A DNA stretch of 17,993 bases from JBMNUL01 sp050946255 (GTDB taxonomy: Bacteria > Actinomycetota > Coriobacteriia > Coriobacteriales > CADBOM01), in NCBI GenBank assembly GCA_050946255.1, contig JBMNUL010000039.1, positions 1 to 17,993 on the forward strand, given 5' to 3'. Position 1 is the stretch's first letter; each line of letters starts with the position of its first letter. Made by a program: the position numbers and the translations under genes. Shown in pieces: positions 14,278-17,993 of this stretch. Below the pieces are notes generated by a model, which did no database searches, was not told where the DNA came from, and worked only from the letters and a program-made list of their open reading frames with translations.

Positions 14278-14958
14278 CTATTCCGTGCCGTGCTCTGAGG
14301 GAATGTAGAACACTCTTGGATGAGTGTTGTATTCTTCGCCGAGCACGAAGGTCTCGTGTGCTGACAGGTATTTGGAGATTTCGGAGTTGGGGTCGTCCAT
14401 GTCCCCGAAGATGCGTGCGCTTGCTGGGCATCCCGAAACACAAGCCGGGTCAATGCCTTGGCTTGTGTACTGGGCGCAGAACGTGCATTTTTCCACAACG
14501 CCTTCCGGTCGGGAAGGGGTGTAGACCAAATGTCCATCGTTGCGATAATCTGACGGATACCCATAGTGGTATTCCCCGCCATCGGTTTCCTCTGGATATT
14601 TGGGAGCGCTCCAGTTGAATTGCCTAACCCCGTATGGGCATGCGCTCATGCAGAAACGGCAGCCTATGCATCGTTCGTAATCAACGAGCACTGTCCCGGT
14701 TTCCTCATCTCTATAGGTCGCTTGTGTTGGACATGCAGTCTCACATGGCGCGTCTTCGCAATGCTGGCAGCTGATCGGGAGAAATTCCATTCTTGGTTTC
14801 CCGTCTACAATTGCAGATGTCCCATAGCTGGGGGCGCCCGACGTGAAAACCCTGTTCCACCAAATCCCCTCTGGCTCGGCATTGTGAATCTTGCAAATCA
14901 CGGCACATGTGCGGCAACCGATGCACCTGTTGAGGTCTATTGCCATTCCATATCTCAT
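14278..14958 (-). CDS. Four-cluster ferredoxin subunit of the molybdoenzyme (DmsB/PsrB-like)
   Basis: A 226-aa electron-transfer subunit that links the catalytic molybdenum subunit to the membrane quinone-binding subunit. Four cysteine groups for 4Fe-4S clusters are visible: CIGCRTCAVICK near the N terminus, CQHCEDAPCETACP, CIGCRFCMSACPYG, and CTFCAQ with a later CVSGCP. The order and spacing are those of the DmsB/NrfC/PsrB family. It has no signal peptide, which fits export as a complex with the Tat-bearing catalytic subunit. The ATG overlaps the stop of the catalytic gene by four bases (ATGA), so the two are translationally coupled. The C-terminal stretch after the last cluster is ordinary. 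Assignment to the family is secure; the name of the complex depends on its unknown substrate. Confidence 0.95.
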   Translation of the reverse strand: MRYGMAIDLNRCIGCRTCAVICKIHNAEPEGIWWNRVFTSGAPSYGTSAIVDGKPRMEFLPISCQHCEDAPCETACPTQATYRDEETGTVLVDYERCIGCRFCMSACPYGVRQFNWSAPKYPEETDGGEYHYGYPSDYRNDGHLVYTPSRPEGVVEKCTFCAQYTSQGIDPACVSGCPASARIFGDMDDPNSEISKYLSAHETFVLGEEYNTHPRVFYIPSEHGTE

Positions 14959-17564
14959 GAGTTCACCTTGTCTTTAGCGGCGCCCTTTTCGAGCAAGCGC
15001 ACATCGCATATGCACTCGTTCCACGCCATGTTCGGGGACCACACACTCGAGACGTAGTAGATTTCGTGAATTGGGTTGATCCACGGCCAAATGAGCGAGT
15101 TGAAGCTTTCGTCCCGCGTGTACCTGCTCCACCATCCTTGGTCGAAAATCACCTGTCCTGGATACATTCCCGGGTCACAGATCAATGCCCCGTTTGTCTT
15201 GCCGCGGCCGTTGAACACTTCCACGACATCGCCCTCTTCAAGTCCTTTTGCCGCGGCATCGTCGGGGTTCATGAAAACCTTCGGGGTGTTGTCCTGGAGT
15301 TCGAGCATCAGGGGGTTGTTTCCGTATGTGGCATGCACGCGATAGACGCTGTTGCGGGTGAGGTAGGAGAACGGGTACTTCTCCTTTGAGGAAGGATCTT
15401 TAGCCCATTCGGTTTCCTCGAATGCTGGCTTGTAGATTGGTAGTTGCTCACCCATTTTCAGGAACATGTCCTCGTCTTTGTAGAACTCGATTCGGCCGGT
15501 TTTCACGAATTTGGCAGTTTTCTCGAGGTCGTTGGGACGGGAGATTGTCGGGAAAGGCTCACCATCGTGAATCTGTTCGTAGAACGGGATATGTTTCTCG
15601 CCGGGATTGGTGTGGGCAAGCTTGCCGGGGCCCTTTCTCAGATCTTCCACGGTGAGGTGGTTGATTGTGGGGCCGCCGTTCTTGAGCAGCATTGCCAATA
15701 CATCCTCTGCAGCCTTCTCCGCACCCTCTTGGTCGAAGTCGGGCCACATGTCGTCGAGCGATGGATCCAGATAGTGTGCCAATTCCTTGCAAATCCAAAT
15801 CTCCGGTTGTGCGATTCCAGGTGGATCAACCATTGGCTGCATGAGTTGAACCCACGGATGCAGTGGGGTGATCACGAGCTCTGTCTTCTCATACCAGCTC
15901 GCCGCAGCAAACGTCACGTCGCTGTAATCAACGGTCTTGGTGTGCTGGAACTCGAAGCAAATCACGCATTCCAGCTCGCCAGACTCTTTTGCCTCCCGCA
16001 GCCAGTTTGCCACGTTGTGCTGCTCGAATGGATTTCCCCATCCAACTACCAACGCTTTCAATCCAGCCTTGGGGAATGTCGCGCTCATCGTCTTGGTGCG
16101 TCCGTTGACTGCGTAGTGGAAGGGCGCGGATGCTCTCTTGGCGCGCGGGGGAACGAACCAGGACGCTGTGCTGAAACGGGTCTTGTACTGACCAACATAG
16201 GTTGAGATTCCACCGCCCAATGTGCCGATATTCCCAGTCAGCGCGGCAATCAGCGCGCAGGCCCTGCCCTTTAGGTCGCCGTGATGCCACTGCATAGCAG
16301 ATCCGCCGAAGATAATGTGCATCGGTTTGATAGACGAACATTCTTCGGCGATTCTCATGACCGTGGTGGTCGGGACATCGCAAATCGAAGAGACGCTGTC
16401 CGGAGTGTAATCTCCCAGAAGATCGCAGAGGAGCTCGAATCCAGTTCTTGCCTTGACGCTTCCACCGCTTTTCAGTGGAACATCGACGTTTCCCTCCAAT
16501 GAATAATTACTTGTGTTGCCAATCTTCGTGGGGTCTGTTGCCACCAGGCTTCCAGATGAAATATCAATTGCCACATAGCTTTCCCTGTAATCTGGAATTC
16601 CAGCTGGGCTGGAGAGCCCTTCGACCTCATCTGCCAAGATTCGCTTGCCTGTCTCGGTGTTAATGAGTATCGGCAGGTCGGTGAAGTTCTTGATGAAGTT
16701 CTCGTCGTAAAGCTTCTTGTTCACAATGTGTTGGCAGATCCCCAGGGCAAATGCAGCGTCGGTATCGGGTTTGAGCTGCACCCATTCTGTAGATTTTTCT
16801 GCAGTGGCAGAATAGTTCGGATCGAAACAGACCACCTTGCCGCCTGCCTCGCGGGAGCGGTTGAGGAACTTGGAGTCGGGGAGTCTGGTAACCATGGGAT
16901 TGGATCCGAAGATCATCGTGTATTTGGAATCCTCCCAACAATAAGACTCCAGCTCCTCGCTCTGACATCCGAATGTCTCCGGCCAGAACATCGGGAGGTC
17001 TCCGTTCAGCTCATAACCACCGATTGCCGACCAACCCATCATGTTTGTGAGCCTTACCAGCGCGCCCTTCTGAATATGGCCGGTCCCCTGGACTTGCCAG
17101 ATGACCCCGATTGAATCCGGGCCGTACTTCTCCGCTATCGCATTTAGCTTTTCCGCTGCTGTGGACAATGCGGTATCCCAGTCGGTCTCTTCTAGTTCCC
17201 CGGTCTTCTCATTGCGGACCATCGGTGCCTTCATGCGTTCAGGTCCATGGATGAGAGTGTTGATTGACAGGCCCTTGAGGCACCTTCTTGGGTTGTAAGC
17301 ATCGTATGGATAGTCCGCAGCTTGGCTGATCATCTTGATTTGACCGTCTTGCACGAAAGCCTTCATTCCGCAAGAACCAGTGCAGTTGGGAGCGCAGGTA
17401 GTGCGAACCCACTTTCCTTCTGGCGGAGTGGATTCTTGGAGGGCTTTTGCCGCAGGGATTCCAACAGGACTGGTTCCCAACAGCGAGGTTGCAGCCAAAG
17501 CGGCAGTTCCAGCTGCTCCCAAGGCGACGAACTGGCGTCTGGTGATTTTCTTGTTGAGTTTCAT
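14955..17564 (-). CDS. Tat-exported molybdopterin oxidoreductase, catalytic subunit (DMSO reductase superfamily)
   Basis: An 869-aa bis-MGD enzyme. The N terminus carries a twin-arginine signal (ITRRQFVALG, residues 7-16, then a hydrophobic Ala-rich core and an A-x-A-like site near GIPAAKA). C57, C61, C65 and C95 form a CxxxCxxxC-x29-C site for a 4Fe-4S cluster. NGDLPMFWPETFG followed by FGSNPMVTRLPDSKFL matches the NarG-type CDLP...WGSN..TRTPD region, so Asp189 is the likely molybdenum ligand (class II-like). The molybdopterin-binding C-terminal domain is complete. The ATG at 17564 has GGGG six bases upstream; longer starts at 17570 or 17606 are less likely. It heads an A-B-C operon with a ferredoxin and an NrfD anchor, so it probably reduces an external acceptor with menaquinol electrons. 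The substrate is unknown; nitrate-, oxyanion- or organic-substrate reduction are all possible. Confidence 0.92.
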   Translation of the reverse strand: MKLNKKITRRQFVALGAAGTAALAATSLLGTSPVGIPAAKALQESTPPEGKWVRTTCAPNCTGSCGMKAFVQDGQIKMISQAADYPYDAYNPRRCLKGLSINTLIHGPERMKAPMVRNEKTGELEETDWDTALSTAAEKLNAIAEKYGPDSIGVIWQVQGTGHIQKGALVRLTNMMGWSAIGGYELNGDLPMFWPETFGCQSEELESYCWEDSKYTMIFGSNPMVTRLPDSKFLNRSREAGGKVVCFDPNYSATAEKSTEWVQLKPDTDAAFALGICQHIVNKKLYDENFIKNFTDLPILINTETGKRILADEVEGLSSPAGIPDYRESYVAIDISSGSLVATDPTKIGNTSNYSLEGNVDVPLKSGGSVKARTGFELLCDLLGDYTPDSVSSICDVPTTTVMRIAEECSSIKPMHIIFGGSAMQWHHGDLKGRACALIAALTGNIGTLGGGISTYVGQYKTRFSTASWFVPPRAKRASAPFHYAVNGRTKTMSATFPKAGLKALVVGWGNPFEQHNVANWLREAKESGELECVICFEFQHTKTVDYSDVTFAAASWYEKTELVITPLHPWVQLMQPMVDPPGIAQPEIWICKELAHYLDPSLDDMWPDFDQEGAEKAAEDVLAMLLKNGGPTINHLTVEDLRKGPGKLAHTNPGEKHIPFYEQIHDGEPFPTISRPNDLEKTAKFVKTGRIEFYKDEDMFLKMGEQLPIYKPAFEETEWAKDPSSKEKYPFSYLTRNSVYRVHATYGNNPLMLELQDNTPKVFMNPDDAAAKGLEEGDVVEVFNGRGKTNGALICDPGMYPGQVIFDQGWWSRYTRDESFNSLIWPWINPIHEIYYVSSVWSPNMAWNECICDVRLLEKGAAKDKVNS

Positions 17565-17734
17565 TTGCATCCCCGATTCAAGCTTTCTCGCATGGTTCTT
17601 GCGCAAGCAATAACGTAAGAAATAGAGAAAATCCCCATTTGCGCGGAGTTATCTACTTTGCGCGAGGAGACGAGGCTGTTCCCCGGACTGCCAAGTTTCT
17701 TCATCGCAACAATGACTCTGCACCTAACTGAACT

Positions 17735-17776
17735 ATTATCCCGATTCGGCAATTAGAAATCGGTTGTATATCCAAC
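17735..17776 (-). promoter_or_regulatory. Predicted regulator-dependent promoter of the molybdoenzyme operon
   Basis: On the - strand, GTTGGATATACAAC (17776-17763) differs at one arm base from the perfect palindrome beside the Crp/Fnr gene (9580-9593). A -10-like GATAAT lies at 17740-17735, and no good -35 is found. With a start seven bases downstream of the -10 (17728), the palindrome centre (17769.5) falls at -41.5, the classic position for a class II Crp/Fnr-activated promoter. The spacing was counted from the sequence; the transcription start is a prediction. The leader to the ATG would be about 160 bases. Confidence 0.6.
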
Positions 17777-17805
17777 ATTGGGTGAAAAATATGAAGAGAC
17801 GTTAT

Positions 17806-17839
17806 TGAAAAAGAAAACGCCCCATTATTCCGGGGCGTT
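17806..17839 (-). terminator. Terminator of tRNA-Ser
   Basis: On the - strand, AACGCCCC (17839-17832) pairs with GGGGCGTT (17823-17816) around an eight-base loop. A T-rich TTTCTTTTTC tail follows toward 17806. It lies 12 bases after the tRNA end. Confidence 0.9.
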
Positions 17840-17850
17840 ATTTTCGTATC

Positions 17851-17943
17851 TGGCGGAGGAGGGGGGATTCGAACCCCCGAGACGGGGAACTCCCGCCTAA
17901 CGGTTTTCGAGACCGCCGCATTCAACCGCTCTGCCACCCCTCC
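17851..17943 (-). tRNA. tRNA-Ser (anticodon CGA)
   Basis: The - strand folds as a class II tRNA of 93 bases including an encoded CCA end. The acceptor stem GGAGGGG pairs with CTCCTCC (one G-T), followed by discriminator G and CCA. The anticodon arm is CGGT-CTCGAAA-ACCG, giving anticodon CGA for the UCG serine codon. A long variable arm (GGCGGGAGTTCCCCGTC region) marks it as a Ser/Leu/Tyr-type tRNA. The T arm is GGGGG-TTCGAAT-CCCCC. A terminator follows it directly. Confidence 0.97.
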
Positions 17944-17993
17944 GCTTGGTTGGTTTTGGCTGCGGTTGCAACAAAACAAAAAAGTCGGTATGG

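Overview
The window looks like chromosome from a strictly anaerobic, respiring gut-type actinobacterium, most plausibly a member of Coriobacteriia/Eggerthellaceae. That placement is an inference from gene content: a Tat-exported molybdopterin oxidoreductase with FeS and NrfD partners, a large OYE-type FMN/FAD reductase, a flavin reductase-rubredoxin, Hcp, and corrinoid methyltransferases. No marker gene settles the species. Most genes are well preserved, and no transposase, integrase, phage gene or CRISPR array was seen.

Layout. (1) 1-4075, + strand: a corrinoid methyl-transfer operon made of a folded leader, a corrinoid protein, a UroD-family methyltransferase, a highly structured 210-base gap, an MtrH-like methyltransferase and a DUF1638 protein, closed by a terminator. 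(2) 4176-7237, + strand: a flavin reductase fused to rubredoxin, then a 661-aa OYE-family FMN/4Fe-4S/FAD oxidoreductase. Each is followed by a different degenerate short tandem-repeat block, and the second block ends at a terminator. (3) 7593-8849: moeA for molybdenum cofactor synthesis. (4) 8886-12367: a Crp/Fnr-type regulator divergent from a ferredoxin-like protein, followed by hcp (hybrid cluster protein). A perfect 14-base palindrome sits in the divergent promoter region. (5) 12370-12962: two hairpins, an HPr-like protein whose phosphorylation sites look altered, and two terminators. (6) 17776 down to 13004, - strand: a three-gene operon for a membrane-anchored molybdopterin oxidoreductase (catalytic A, four-cluster ferredoxin B, NrfD-like C). 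(7) 17943-17851, - strand: tRNA-Ser(CGA) with its own terminator.

How the parts may work together. The corrinoid operon has the usual three roles of a methyl-transfer system: substrate:corrinoid methyltransferase, corrinoid protein, and corrinoid:pterin methyltransferase. It probably feeds methyl groups from an unknown methylated compound into one-carbon metabolism. MoeA supplies cofactor to the molybdoenzyme at the right end. A near copy of the palindrome beside the Crp/Fnr gene lies upstream of that molybdoenzyme operon, centred at about -41.5 relative to a predicted start. This suggests one regulator controls both nitrosative-stress detoxification (ferredoxin and perhaps Hcp) and anaerobic respiration.

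The items most worth following are the unusual metal-site region of the UroD protein, the candidate folded RNAs at 22-219 and 2134-2237, the shared operator, the degenerate HPr-like protein, the Asp-type (NarG-like) molybdenum site combined with an NrfD anchor, and the locus-specific intergenic tandem repeats.
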